From Podocnemis expansa (taxonomy: Eukaryota; Chordata; Testudines; Podocnemididae), in NCBI GenBank assembly GCA_007922195.1, contig ML681964.1, positions 4,455,858 to 4,519,857 on the forward strand: a stretch of DNA of 64,000 bases, written 5' to 3'. Shown here one piece after another: positions 1 through 10,844 of this stretch. Numbering within the stretch: the stretch's first letter is position 1; each line of letters begins with the position of its first letter. The translations under genes and the position numbers were made by a program. Under the pieces are notes generated by a model, which searched no databases, was not told the DNA's origin, and saw only the letters and a program-made list of their open reading frames with translations.

Positions 1-2050
1 CCTAGTGTGTTTCAGGCGCTTTTGCAGGCAAACGGGGCGATTTGAAAGGGGGGGGGTGTTAAATCCCTTCTGGAGGGAGGAAGGAGTTGAGGAGCGGCTC
101 GGTGGTGGCGAAGTCAAGTAGCCTCTATTGCCTAGAGGTTTGAATTCGTTTGCTGGCCTTTTCTTTCGCTTCCTCCGGCTGCTGTGATAGGAAATAGCCG
201 ATCCGATTCTCGGAAGATTAATCCGGTTTCCTGGCCCCACCAGTACTGAACACCGGGCTCCCTTCTCTCCCCCCACCAGGAGGGGCCGCCTTTTCACGGC
301 AGGACAGATTCCCGCGGGCGGGGAAAGCAGGGAGCCGGGGGGGGGAGGTGCTGATATTTTTTTTGCTGCCCCCATCCTGCTAAAAACCCGCTCGCCCTTT
401 GCTGCAGGCAGCCTGCGGGCTTTGCGATCGCAGCTGCGGGGCACCGTTTGCAACAAAACGAAACGATTTCTTTGTAAACGCGGGGCTCCCGCCTTCATGA
501 TCGCCCTGCCTGGCTGCCAGGAGGACTGGAGAGCCGTCCTCCGCCGGCCCCTCTCCTCCTCCTCAGCCCAGCAGGAGCCGGGAAAGCTGGCGGAGGGAGG
601 ATGAAAGCCGCACCTTTGAGGGATGCTCCCCGGGCTCTGTATTTCCTTTGCAAATGAGAATAACTTAATCATCAGCCGCACACCGCGCTCAAACGGCTGG
701 ATTTTAAAGCGGGGTAGGCAGGAGCGATGATAAACAAAGCCACCCTCCTGCCACTGGTTAGCAAGTTTTAAAAGCGAGTGGGAGATTTTCAGAGACTGAC
801 TGCGAGGGGCTCCTTTCACTCTCCAGATCTCTCGAAAGGTTTCTCTCGCCCTCAGTGGCTCCGTTTCTTCTGTTCCTGAAGCGAAGCGAATGCGGATTAT
901 GCCGCCCTCTGCCTGGGCTGGCGTTTGTTTCTAGCACTCGAGTGGGTTGCGATTTTTTTGGGTGCCCCCTAAGGGGGAGCGCACGTGTCATGTGGCAGGC
1001 AGGCCTCGCTCCTGATTTAATGAACTTCCTGCGCCAAAGTCGCTTCGGAGCAGCGGGGCAGGCATCCCTCCCGCGGAGCTCCCTGCCACACGGGATTGGG
1101 CCCCCTTCAAAACCGGAGCAAACACAGCCACGGCCACTGACACAGCGAGGCAGCTGGTTCAATGCTAACAAGCAAACCCGGCAGCGTTAGGAAGGCTGTT
1201 TTCACCCCTTTGCCCCATCTCCTTTTTTCAGAGAAGGGGGGTGAGTGAGTGCCCCGTTTTCTGCCCCGCTCTGATCTGACCCACGTGGCCATGGGGAGGC
1301 CAGCGACACTTCCTGGGCGGCCCCGGGGCGTGTTTGAACCGCGCCCGGCGCCTCCCGGCGGCCCCGTCTGAGCCTCGGGCCGGAGACCCGCTCAGCTGGG
1401 GAGCAGCCGGGGTGATCTCTGCACCCCTCGCCCTGCAGGGCGGCTCCTGCTGGTTGTGTCCGGGCTGAGCTCCACCAGGGATCTCCCTAACCCCCCTTGA
1501 ATTTCCCAACCAGGGATTTCCCTAGCACCTCCCTGCAGCGCCCCAGCTGACAGCGTTACACCCAATTAGTGAGCACCCCAACGCCCCCCCGAAGCTCCCT
1601 CTGCTCCCCTAATTTCCAGTCCCGGGGAGAATCCTGTGCCCAGCACCAGCTGTCAGCTGGTAACAGGGTTAAACCGAATTAGGGAGCCCCTCGCTGTCCA
1701 GTCCCGGGGAGAATCCTGTGCCCAGCACCAGCTGTCAGCTGGTAACAGGGTTAAACCGAATTAGGGAGCCCCTCGCTGTCCAGTCCCGGGGAGAATACAG
1801 CTCCGGCCCGCTAACTCCGTCTCCCCCGAGCAGCTCCGGGCCGGGCTGGCCTTGCCCCAGGCAGGGGTGCGGGGCTGCGCCGGGGAGCTGCTCCACCTAG
1901 CGGCCGCCGCTGGCTTCCAGCCCCCGGCCTCTCCTGCCGGGCCCCTGCTCCGCCGGCCGGCCGGCCGGGCCGGGCCGGGCCATGCAATGCAGCAGGGGGG
2001 CGGTGCTGGGCCGGGACGCTCCCCGTGACCCCGGGCCTGTGACGGCTGTT
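1..2050. promoter_or_regulatory. Apparent CpG island, possible 5' end of a gene
   Basis: This stretch is markedly GC-rich and CpG dinucleotides are frequent, whereas CpG is scarce in most of the following 62 kb outside a few GC-rich repeats. In vertebrates such islands usually mark promoters and first exons. I see no reading frame with recognisable protein similarity, no clear TATA box, and no donor site I can defend; a GGGGTGAGTG string near 1237-1246 resembles a splice donor on the + strand but is unsupported. If a gene starts here on +, the rest of the window could be its first intron. The gene and its direction cannot be named from this sequence. Confidence 0.6.
1505..1796. repeat. 82-bp tandem duplication with paired E-boxes
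   Basis: Two copies of an 82-bp unit lie head to tail at 1616-1697 and 1698-1779, apparently identical, followed by a 17-bp start of a third copy (1780-1796). A diverged relative precedes them at about 1505-1615 (CAGCTGACAGCG, then ACCCAATTAGTGAGCACCCC). Each full unit carries two CAGCTG E-boxes one base apart (1647-1652 and 1654-1659; 1729-1734 and 1736-1741). The near identity suggests a recent duplication, or an assembly artefact. Confidence 0.9.
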
Positions 2051-2209
2051 CTTGGCTACTGACTTCAAGAACTAGCCGCCTGGCCATGGTAGGGTAGCTC
2101 AGCAAACAACCAAAGCCTCCACCTGGGGCATTTCTGAAGACTCCCTGCCAAGGCAGCCTTGCCCACCCAGTAGCTTTTGGGAGAAGCAAAGGGGGTGAGG
2201 TGAGAGCTC

Positions 2210-2798
2210 TTCTTGGCTAGGCTTACCAGATACCAAAGCATGGAAGGGAGGACAGGGAAGTAGGAAAAGGAGGACACCTAGAGAAAACCTAGTAGTAATG
2301 TAATATTCTTCAGTTTCTAGGGGCCCCTGGAATGCTTCCCTCCAAAATAGGGTGTTCTGGGGTATTCCAGCATCCTTTAACCCCTGTAAGTAAAAAGCCA
2401 GACAAAATCATGCATTTTTAAAATGCCTGCCAGACAGAGGACGTGAAGGTAAAAGGAGGACATGCCTAGGGCTACCAGATGTCAGGCAAAAGGAGGACAT
2501 GTCCTCCTTTTTACCTTCATGTCCTCCATCCAGCAGGCATTTTTAAAATATTTGATTTTGTCTGGCTTTTTACTTATAGGGGTTGAAGGATGCTGGAATG
2601 CCCCAGAACACCCTATTTTTAGGGAGAAGCGTTCCAGGGCCCCCTAAAAACAGAATAGCGTATTAATACTACATTTTCTCCATGTGTCCTCCAATATCCT
2701 CCTTTTCGTACTTCCCTGTCCTCCCTTCCACGCTTTGGTATCTGGTAACCCTGGACATGCCCTCCTTTTGCCTGACATCTGGTAACACTATTCTTGGC
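2210..2798. mobile_element. hAT-type nonautonomous element, outer copy (family TAGGGTTACCAGAT)
   Basis: The element spans 2218-2790 between 8-bp TSDs TTCTTGGC at 2210-2217 and 2791-2798, which match exactly. Its termini are TAGGCTTACCAGAT (2218) and ATCTGGTAACACTA (ending 2790), inverted relative to each other. It is interrupted at 2467 by a second copy of the same family in the opposite orientation. Without the insert it is about 278 bp and has no coding capacity. The 8-bp TSD and the TAGGG/CCCTA type ends place it in the hAT superfamily by established criteria. Confidence 0.9.
2459..2761. mobile_element. hAT-type nonautonomous element, nested inner copy
   Basis: This copy occupies 2467-2753 with terminal repeats TAGGGCTACCAGAT and ATCTGGTAACCCTG. 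Its TSD is GACATGCC at 2459-2466 and 2754-2761, and that sequence belongs to the outer copy, so this copy inserted into its own relative. The internal part contains a CCCTATTTTTAGGG segment and polypurine/polypyrimidine stretches shared with the copies on either side. No open frame of significance is present. Confidence 0.92.
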
Positions 2799-2828
2799 CC
2801 AAGTTCTGAGCTTACCCAGAGTTTTTTG

Positions 2829-3127
2829 GTTTTGGGTAGGGTTACCAGATGTCAGGCAAAAGAAGGACATGTCCTCCTTTTTACCTCCATGTCCTTCAGC
2901 CAGCAGGCATTTTAAAAAATACATGGTTTTTGTCTGCTTTTTACTTACAGAGGTTAAAGTTTGCTGGAACACCCTATTTTTAGGGGGAAGTGTTCCAGGG
3001 CCCCCCCTAAAAACAGAAGAATATTACATTACTACTACACTTTCTCCATGTGTCTTCCAGTGTCGTCCTTCTCCTACTTCCCTGTCCTCCTTTCCAGGCT
3101 TTGGTATCTGGTAGCCCTAGTTTTGGG
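2829..3127. mobile_element. hAT-type nonautonomous element, third copy
   Basis: The element lies at 2837-3119 (283 bp) between perfect 8-bp TSDs GTTTTGGG (2829-2836 and 3120-3127). Its ends are TAGGGTTACCAGAT and ATCTGGTAGCCCTA. It has the same orientation as the inner nested copy to the left and aligns with it over its whole length with scattered differences. Confidence 0.92.
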
Positions 3128-3646
3128 TGAAGGCCCCAAAGCAGCCCTGCAATAGTTACCAGACCTTGGAGCTTTTTGATGTGTTTTATTCCTCTCCCAC
3201 TTACCCCCCCCCCCGCCCCCTTTTAAACCCTAGTGCTTTTCAAAATCCCCTTTAGGATACAGGATTTTTATTTCTGCTTATAATCTCTCCCACTCCCTCC
3301 TCCCCCCAACAAAATAACCATGGCACTTGATGGCTAATATAAAGATTAATCTCATTCTCTCTGAAGGAGTTTTAGTGCCTGGTGGAGATCACAAAAATAT
3401 AATCCAGAGGAGAATGACATTCGAGTGAAAGTATGGAGTGCAAAATATGATTTGAATAAAGTGATAGGGTGGTATCTAATATTTCCTTTAGGGAGTTCCC
3501 GACTCTGAGCTGTCACAACAGATTGTGTAAATAGACTAGACTGAGGGATGTGATCCTAATCATATTGATGAAACAGTCATCTGAAAGACCAAGCACAACC
3601 AGAAGAGACTCACCGGGAATACAATTAAATCCTGATCTGGGGAGGG
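3128..3646. other. Unannotated stretch with homopolymer tracts
   Basis: I see no gene or recognisable repeat here. There is a C-rich run near 3204-3222. Confidence 0.5.
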
Positions 3647-3760
3647 AAAAGCCTGTAAAGATCCACCCCCCAAAAAGATGGAAAAGCCTGTAATGACCCC
3701 CCCCCAAAAGGATGGAAGAGCCTGTAAAGATACCTGTAAGATCCACCCCCCCCAAAAAAA
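3647..3760. repeat. Short tandem repeat, about 36-bp unit, three imperfect copies
   Basis: The phrase AAAAGCCTGTAAAGATCCAC, followed by a C-run and an A-rich segment ending in GATGG, recurs about three times with small indels. An A-rich run follows to 3782. Confidence 0.8.
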
Positions 3761-5967
3761 AACAAAAAAAAAAAAACAAAAACCCCATAAGGATCAGTGT
3801 TTGCCTTTCACCAAAGGAAATTGAGATTGAGTGGTTTGCCCACCTGAAACTAACGGATGATTCCACTGGGGGGCGGGGGGGATATGACCCTGCAAACTCT
3901 AATTATATTCATGCAAATAATCCTAGTGACCTAAATAGAACTCATATAAGTGAAAGTATGTGTATTAGTGTTCATGGGATTGGGGCCTATAGGATGAGAA
4001 GGAAAGTTCCCTTCTGGTGCTGTAAAGGCAGTCAATTTAACCCTAACCATGCGAACAAGTGTTACTATTAAGTGCACATTAGGTTCTGTGTGCAATAAAA
4101 TAATAATTTATTGCTCGTAACAATTAGCAGCAATGCCTTTGCTCTATTCATTGTATCTTGTAGGTCCCCTCTGTCTTTCCCTGGCCCCTTTAAAGGGTGT
4201 TGAAATGCATTAGCTACTACTGTAGACGGGGCAGGCCATTTTCAACCTAGTTACAGGAAGTGTGGTCCATGTCTGATAGGACATGATCTTGGTTTTGCTT
4301 TTGCTAATGGTGCTGAGAACAGAACTGTTTTGACCTATACTCACTAGCTCGCTGTCATCACCACTAGAGGGGGGGGCCAGCTGATACCCATTTTGATCAC
4401 TGTTAGCAGAGGCCTTTTCCTAGTATGAAGAGATTATGCCGCAAAATATATACATAATTGTAGCATCACACCTAAAGTGGCCAAGACTTATAGCATAGTT
4501 CCTCTGTGAAAAGTGATCTTGTTTCAGATGACACCATGCAAATTCCATCATGGGAGTCTCAATGACAGGATATTTGCTCAGTTTACACGTCTAGCCTATA
4601 TTATCAGAAGTAACTTGCTCCCAAGTGCCCGAGTTTTGGATGGCTAACTTGGGACACCCGGTGATGACCTAGTTGCAGAAAATGCTGAATGAATGTACAG
4701 CCTCTGACAAACAGCCATCTTTATGGCATCTCCAGCTTGGCACCCAAAAACTGAAGTCATCCCAAACAAGTCAGTCTTGACAACACAGGACTGGTCAGTT
4801 CTAACTGCCAAACCAAACCACGCCAGGTTCATTCCACCAAATGTGTAAAAAAAAAGAGCCTGAAGGCTAAATTCTGTCCTCACAGCAGCTCTTTATATTT
4901 TCATTTTGGTTGCACAGGTGCAAATGAGGGAAGCGTGTGTCCCTGCAACTGGGAATCAGTTTATAAGTCTGTTGAAGTATGAGCTTGCATAAAATGAATG
5001 AGCCTGCCAAACATATATGGGTGCAGAAGGGTTACCTTTGGAAAAAGCGAAAAATTAAATTTTTATTGCTTATGTTAGCAGATCTTCAGATCTTCTGCTT
5101 GTGTAAAAAGAGGCCAGTTTCCAGAACAGAGCTGCACTTGAGGCTCAGCTGTGCTATAGTTATTAACATGTCGGGAAGACCCACTTAATAATCTGTTTAC
5201 TCCATGAACTACTTACAGCATAGCTTGATTTTGCAGTGTAGACAGGACTTCAAGTGTTAAAGCCCATGAAAGAATTATTTTACCATAGCATTTAGGAAGT
5301 TATCAGCTTCACTGATAGGTTTGCAATCACAAAAAAGATGCAAGCTGCAGTCCTCAAATATATTTACAGTCTTGAGATCCATTGATTGAAGATCTGGGCC
5401 TTACTGCTTCATGTCTCATTCACACTACTAAAATTACCTCAATTGTGGGATCTGCATAAAGTGAAGTTGCCACACAGTATCAAACATGATTTGAATCTAT
5501 ACATGCTAAATTATTAAAATTGTGTTTTAACAGTGTGTGTGTTGTGAGGTGGTGAGGGGGGACATATATTACCTGTACCCCTCAATACTGTGGGTTTTTA
5601 ATAGTATAGATAGGATGTAAAGTTTGATTACTTACTGAAGGGAGAATACAATCCCTTTTATCTGACACAGATTTATTTGTTTGAGTTTTCAGATGTATCT
5701 AGTACCCTGGTTTATAATTTGATCAGTTTGGAAACTATGAGAAACTAAAAGGGATCACAAAAATGAGGGATGGTCTGTGCAATCAGGCAGCAGTGCTCTG
5801 AGCTATCAGTTATGCCTCTTGGGAGAAAAATGCACAAGCACCTAGCATATCTTGGTTAACTAACCTAAAGCCAGTGGTAATCATTTATTTTTCTTACAAA
5901 ACTCCCTGCTTCTATTTTCAATAAGGATTTAACTATTCCTCAACATAGCTGAAGAGCTGTGCTACAG
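3761..5967. other. Unannotated AT-rich stretch
   Basis: No coding exon, RNA gene or clear mobile element is visible. A CTCF-like string CCACTAGAGGGGGG lies at 4361-4374; it differs from the 14-base core at the C of GGC and is weak because it runs into a G tract. Confidence 0.4.
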
Positions 5968-6297
5968 CGGCTATGTTCACACACACGGGGTTATTTCGAT
6001 ACAAGTTGTTTCGAAACAACTTGTATCGAAATAAGGCATTATTTCGAAATAAGTTAATTCGAATTAAGAAGAAAAGCTCAAAGTGAAATAGCATGTTCAG
6101 ACAACAGTTATTTCAAAACGAGTCACCGTTGTTTCGAAATAACATGTTCAGACGGGATTGTTTCAAAACAACGCTGTTTCGTCACCAAATGGGGTTTAAG
6201 TTGTTTCGAAACAACGGTACATCTTGTGAACATGGCGTTTCTTATTTCAAAACAACCTCTGTTGTTTTGAAATAAGACTGCTGTGTGAACACACCCA
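5968..6297. mobile_element. Palindromic MITE built from TTTCGAAA words
   Basis: The element begins GGCTATGTTCACAC (5969) and ends GTGTGAACACACCC, an inverted pair. The inside is a chain of short self-complementary words such as GTTTCGAAACAAC and TTATTTCGAAATAA, repeated many times in both orientations, so either strand could fold into many alternative hairpins. It has no coding capacity. Its ends resemble those of the MITEs at 26221, 41940, 46659, 47288 and 54773. Confidence 0.85.
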
Positions 6298-6892
6298 GAG
6301 GCTACTGAATTCCAAAAGTGGATAGGTCTTATTGACTCTGAGGCGTGTTCAAAACCTCCTTACAGGAATATTTAATGCTTTATCTAACTGCAAACATAGC
6401 AGCCAAAGCTTCTCCTACCTAACATAAGGAGCCTCTGCTGAAACATTCATACACAAAGCAGCTTACTTTGTAGTAGTTTTATGCCTTGAAGATTATTGTT
6501 CCACAAGAGATTTTTTATTCTTAACTCAACTCTCCTGCTGTTTCATCCTGCAGTGAATCTGAATTCTGCTCCAGTGCCACTGCACAGTTAGCTTCTTGAC
6601 TTCATGGCAGGATCATCTGAGAGAAAAGATAGGGGCAAATTTCCTGTTTAAATAGTGTGTCCTTGATACAAAACAAAACAGGTTAGGGAAGCCATGGGAA
6701 ATCAATGACAGTTGAAAGGATCTATTTTCAAGGACGGCAGGAACTCGTTTACAATTTCTCCCCTTTCCTCTTGAATTCAACAAATAGACCCAAGCCACAA
6801 AGCTCAGAGTCAAATCTAATTTTTTCTACTGATCTTTTAGCTAAAGCTACTATTTACTGTATTTCTAGTGCACTACTGAGAATTCTTAAGTG
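6298..6892. other. Unannotated stretch
   Basis: I see no gene and no repeat that I recognise here. Confidence 0.4.
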
Positions 6893-7003
6893 GCAGTGTG
6901 GTTCAAGAGCTGGGGTACTTGGTCTAATTCAGGTATTCAAGTTTGGCAATTGGTGTAATTACTTTTTCTACCAAGTTCCTGTGTAAGCTTGGACAAATCA
7001 CAT
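6893..7003 (+). repeat. Old CORE/MIR-like SINE, 5' half
   Basis: The stretch matches the general pattern of a tRNA-derived MIR-type SINE head and core (GGCAGTGTGGTTCAAGAGCT, later TGTGTAAGCTTGGACAAATC). The matching 3' half appears at about 7548-7680, so later insertions have split the SINE. The family is assigned from memory of the general consensus and divergence is high. Confidence 0.55.
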
Positions 7004-7095
7004 AGGCCCAGATCCACAAAGGTATTTAGGCTCCTAATGTCCATTGAAATTAATGGAAAGAGCCTTTGTGAATCTGGGTGTCAGTCCATGCCAAT
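7004..7095. repeat. Ancient short palindromic repeat
   Basis: The left arm CCCAGATCCACAAAGGTATT and the right arm AAAGAGCCTTTGTGAATCTG are approximately inverted around a short centre. I recognise this as a type of old amniote interspersed repeat but cannot name it. Confidence 0.45.
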
Positions 7096-7164
7096 GCATC
7101 CAGAGGCACAGCTGGACCTATACAGTTTTGCTGCTGCTATGGATCAGGTGAAGACAGTCTATGT

Positions 7165-7352
7165 CAGGGGTCTCAAACATGCGGCCTGTGGGCTGCATGC
7201 GGCCCCTAAAGCTATTTCCTGCAGTCTGCAATGACACTATCATTACCGATATTTGCAATATTGTTGTATGAAAAGGTGTCAGTGGTGCAGCCCTCGGTCT
7301 AACGTTCTAGTCCTCGTGCGGCCCTTGTGGTGATTTGAGTTTGAGACCCCTG
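7165..7352 (+). mobile_element. 188-bp hAT MITE (family CAGGGGTCTCAAAC), copy 1
   Basis: Ends are CAGGGGTCTCAAAC and GTTTGAGACCCCTG. The flanking 8-bp TSD is GTCTATGT/GTCTGTGT (7 of 8 match). Three further copies occur at 16381, 43159 and 45316. It has no coding capacity. Confidence 0.93.
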
Positions 7353-7359
7353 GTCTGTG

Positions 7360-7547
7360 TGCAGACAAGGACCAAACACTCCCATTAGCATGAAAAAAAA
7401 AAAACCCACTCCGTGAGTAGCATAAGCTATGTCTGTGAGCCATCATAGCACTGTGCAGACTAGTGTTTACGATAGTGTAATTTATGTCACTCAGGAGGTG
7501 GAACATTTACACCCCTGAGTGACCTAAGTTTTGTCAACTTAAGTTCT
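7360..7547. mobile_element. Degenerate palindromic MITE
   Basis: Contains the inverted pair GTCACTCAGGAGGTG and CACCCCTGAGTGAC around 7486-7524, with several shorter inverted fragments upstream. It resembles ancient palindromic MITEs of turtles, but the ends are not sharp. Confidence 0.45.
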
Positions 7548-7680
7548 GAGAGTCTCTTTCTGCTTCAGTTCCCTAACTGTATGACGGGAGAATATTGCTT
7601 CCCTACCTCACAGAAGTGTTGTAATGATCAGTGAATCACAGAGTAAGATTCATTCATACAGTGGGGTAGTACAGGTACCT
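7548..7680 (+). repeat. Old CORE/MIR-like SINE, 3' half
   Basis: The pattern is TCTTTCTGCTTCAGTTCCCT, then ACTGTATGACGGGAGAATAT, then CTACCTCACAGAAGTGTTGT, the usual order of the MIR-type 3' region. It continues the SINE begun at 6893, about 545 bp upstream across inserted repeats. Confidence 0.55.
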
Positions 7681-8464
7681 TCAAAAGATATGGCAACCCC
7701 TTCCTCTTTATTTTAAGAGACTGTTAGCTTAAGTGTTTGGCTGATCTCAATTTGCAAACCACCCATAAAGTGCACTTTTTTAATATCTTAGAAAATGCCT
7801 GTTTATGTATTTCCCTCTGTTTCTGTCTCCTCACAACAAATTAATCAGAAGGGTTTATTGAGAGCTTGTGCAATGGCTTGACTATGATGTTAGCTCAAAA
7901 ACCATTTGGTTCCAGCATAGTGTTTAGACGTTATTTTTGCCATTCCCTTTGAACAGATGATTATAACAATCCGTAGGGAATTATGATTTCCCAGAACTGG
8001 TTTCATATTCAAAAGTCCAATAAGCAAGGTCTTTGGTCCCACAGACTATCATGGGTACTTCACAACAGACTTTTCCTTAGTCTTCAGTCAGCTTGAGATT
8101 TGACGGGTGTCCCACTTCATGTTACAAACACTGGAATATTGTAGGGGTCACTTTAGCTTTCCTACAGAGCAGTCCACTCAGGAAAAAAAAAATTACTCTT
8201 GGGTATGTCCCTGGAGCAGTTTTTAAAAATCATGCTGTGGCAGTTTATTGAACTGGAGGATGACAGTGGCTAGCAAAGGTTTCTGAAAATTTATTTTTAA
8301 AGTTATCAATGGAGTTACATTGCCAGAGATGACTCCTGCTTGGGACTGCAGCAGATCCTTGGAAGTGCATATGGGGAGGGCAGAAGATGGCCAAGAATAC
8401 GGCTTTTGTATTTATTTACTGCTCCACATTATGCAAGGGGGGTGGGGGGCAGGCAGGATCACCT
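7681..8464. other. Unannotated stretch
   Basis: I see no gene, RNA or recognisable repeat. Confidence 0.4.
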
Positions 8465-8818
8465 GAACTTAATTAGTTGCAAGTTTAAAGCAAGGAAGAG
8501 GCAATACTTGTTCATGCAATGCCCAGTGAATTTGTAGAATTTGTTGTCAGGGGATGTTGTGAAGGCTAAAACCACAACAGGGTTTAAAAAAGAATTAGGT
8601 AAGTTCAGAGAATAGGTCCATCAGTGGTTATTTGCAAAGATGATTAAGTATACAACCTGTGCTTTGGATGTCTCTAGCCTCTGACTGCCAGAAGGAGATG
8701 GATGCCTGTTCCATTCATTTCCTCTTAAGCACCTGGCTTTGGCCACTGTTGAAAGATGGGATACTGGGCTAGATAGACCATTGAGTTGATCTAGTATGCC
8801 TGTTCTTATTTTCTTTCT
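8465..8818 (+). mobile_element. CR1/L3-type LINE 3' end
   Basis: The final part reads GATACTGGGCTAGATAGACC, then ATTGAGTTGATCTAGTATGC, then CTGTTCTTATTTTCTT, the recognisable 3' terminus of an old CR1/L3-class non-LTR retrotransposon. The upstream part is 3' UTR and degraded ORF2 tail with no readable frame. It is more diverged than the CR1 copies at 21253, 34770 and 60672. Confidence 0.65.
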
Positions 8819-9639
8819 TAACCTACACAGGCCCAGATGTGGGACAGCATGCATGGCCTTTAAGTCCACAACTTATCCTCTGTGTGGATTCAAGGACAGA
8901 GTGGGTGGCCTAGGGCACCTCCATCTCTATCCCAGTGTATTGTACTGCGTAGCCTCTTTCAGGCTGTCTTTCTTCCACCACATGTATCTTTTATCTGGTC
9001 TTTTACAAAAACATCTTCAAGCAGCTGTTTTCCACCCAGCCTGACCCTCTTTCCTCACCACAGCTCATCTTCTGAGCTTTTACTTGCTTCCTGCTCCTTC
9101 TACTTTCCTCCCAATTATGTCATTGTTCCAGTGGTTACCAGTACCTCCCAGGTGCTCATAATCTCCCAACTGAAAGCTGCTGCTAGGGTGGGTCCCCTGC
9201 ATGCCTGAAGCTCAGAGCGGACAAGCCAGGCCAATAGCAGAGGTGGAGATGGGCCCTGCCCTTCCATAACACTACTCACCTCAATGAGCTTTGAACTGCA
9301 TTCCTCTCTGGCTCCTCAATGAGGCATTAATATTGTTATGCTGAGAGCTGCTAATGGCTGGTCGTTAGGGGTCATTGATGTACAGGAACAGTTAAAGATG
9401 GTATGTTACAACCGCACCCAGAAAGCGTTAAGGAGACTGAGTGGATTACCTCACTCTCTTTAGTGTAAAAGCCCAGGTGGGTGAGCAGAATGCATAGACT
9501 AATTCCCTTCCTTTTGTCTAACCTAAAAAAGTTTTCAGGCTTTCTTAGCTTTTCCAAAGCTAGAAGAATGACCAGGTGAGGCAGTCTTCTTGAACCTGTG
9601 CAGTTACAGTATGACGTCACTGCAGACTTAACTTGGGCT
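8819..9639. other. Unannotated stretch
   Basis: I see no gene here. The left end of the Harbinger element that follows could lie in this interval, but I could not find a terminal repeat matching the right end at 13806. Confidence 0.35.
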
Positions 9640-9854
9640 CTTACTCAAATTACTCTGGCCTGCCCTTGCCTGTCTCCTAACCATCTACAAAATCCTCTCA
9701 CCCAAGTGTGGTCGCGCTTTCCACCCAGTCTGAACAGAAATCCAAGGCACCTGAACAGCTGTGTGACATGGAAACAAACAATGCTGGATTACTGTTTGCA
9801 TTTATAGAGCAGCTGCACAGGTACACCACCACTTCTGGACATGTGAAATAAGCA

Positions 9855-10844
9855 CTGAGTGGTGGGATTGCATTGCTATGCAAGTCTGGAATGACAAGCA
9901 GTAGCTGAAGACCTTTCAAATGTGCAGAGTCACCTTAATGGAACTCTGTGTGGAGCTTGCCCCTCCTCTGTGGTACAAAGGCACCTCATGGTGGAAAAGT
10001 GCATGGTGATCTCCATGCAGAAGTGACAACTCCAGACTGGTACCAGTCAGTCGCTAATCAGTTTGGAGTCAGAAAGTCCATTGCTGGCACTGTGTTATCA
10101 CAAGTATGCAGGGCATTAATCACATTCTGCTCCAAAGGACTGTGAATCTTGGAAATAGTGGATGATTTCACAGCAATGGGATTCCCAAACTGTGATGGGG
10201 AGACAGATGGCACACAGAGCCCAGTTTTGCCCTGGACTATCTTGTGATGGAGTACATCAATGGAAAGTTCCTGCAGGTGTTTGTGGATCACTGTGAGCAT
10301 TTCACTAACATCAATGTGGGTAAGTCAGGGAAGGTGCATAACTCATGCCATGCATCTTCAGGAACACTGGACTGTACTGAAAGCTACAAGCAGGGACTTT
10401 CTTTCTAGACTAAAAGATTCCACTGGGGGATGTTGAAATGCGTATCATGATCCTGAGAGACTCAGCCTACCCCTTAATACTATGGTCTATGAAGCTGATG
10501 TGTGCAATCTGCATATCAGCAAGGAATGCTTCAGTAATCAGCTGAATGGATGCCAAATGACTGTTGAATGTGCATTTGGCAGATTAAAAGCTCACTGGCA
10601 TTGCCTTTATGGCAGGTTAGACCTAAATGAGGAAAATATTGCCATGGTTATAGATGCCTGCTGTGTGATCCATGATATTTACGAAGCTAAAGGTGAAAAG
10701 TTTCTACTGGGATGGGGCACAGAGGTGGATCACCTTGTGGCTGACTATGAACAACCAGATGTCAAGGTTATTAGAGGGGGCACAACAGGGGGCCATTTGA
10801 GCAAGGAGGCCTTGAGAAGCCATTTTGACAATGAGAAACAGTAA
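9855..10844 (+). pseudogene. PIF/Harbinger (HARBI1-like) transposase pseudogene
   Basis: The family cuts and pastes DNA using a DDE nuclease. Seen here: a helix region reading SVANQFGVRKS at about 10048-10080, typical of HARBI1-like transposases; a block around GFPNCDG followed by ETDGT, where the first acidic residue falls at 10206-10208; ILRDSAYP with the second D at 10459-10461; and MTVECAFGRLK with the E at 10566-10568, followed by the usual CCVIHDI segment. The copy is dead: the frame at the second D differs from that at the first D and at the E, so at least two frameshifts are present, and a TGA interrupts the frame at 10143-10145. The C-terminal 120 codons (10482-10844) remain open. 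A polyadenylation-type AATAAA follows at 10938. Residue assignments rest on family knowledge rather than an alignment. Confidence 0.85.

Noticed and set aside
6093..6275. 60-codon frame with repeated FRNN/FKTT-like residues
   Set aside because: An artefact of the palindromic word repeats in a MITE.
9948..10844. Considered as the host HARBI1 gene
   Set aside because: It is broken by frameshifts and a stop, is flanked by an ORF1 relic and a transposon end, and looks like a mobile copy rather than the single-copy host gene.
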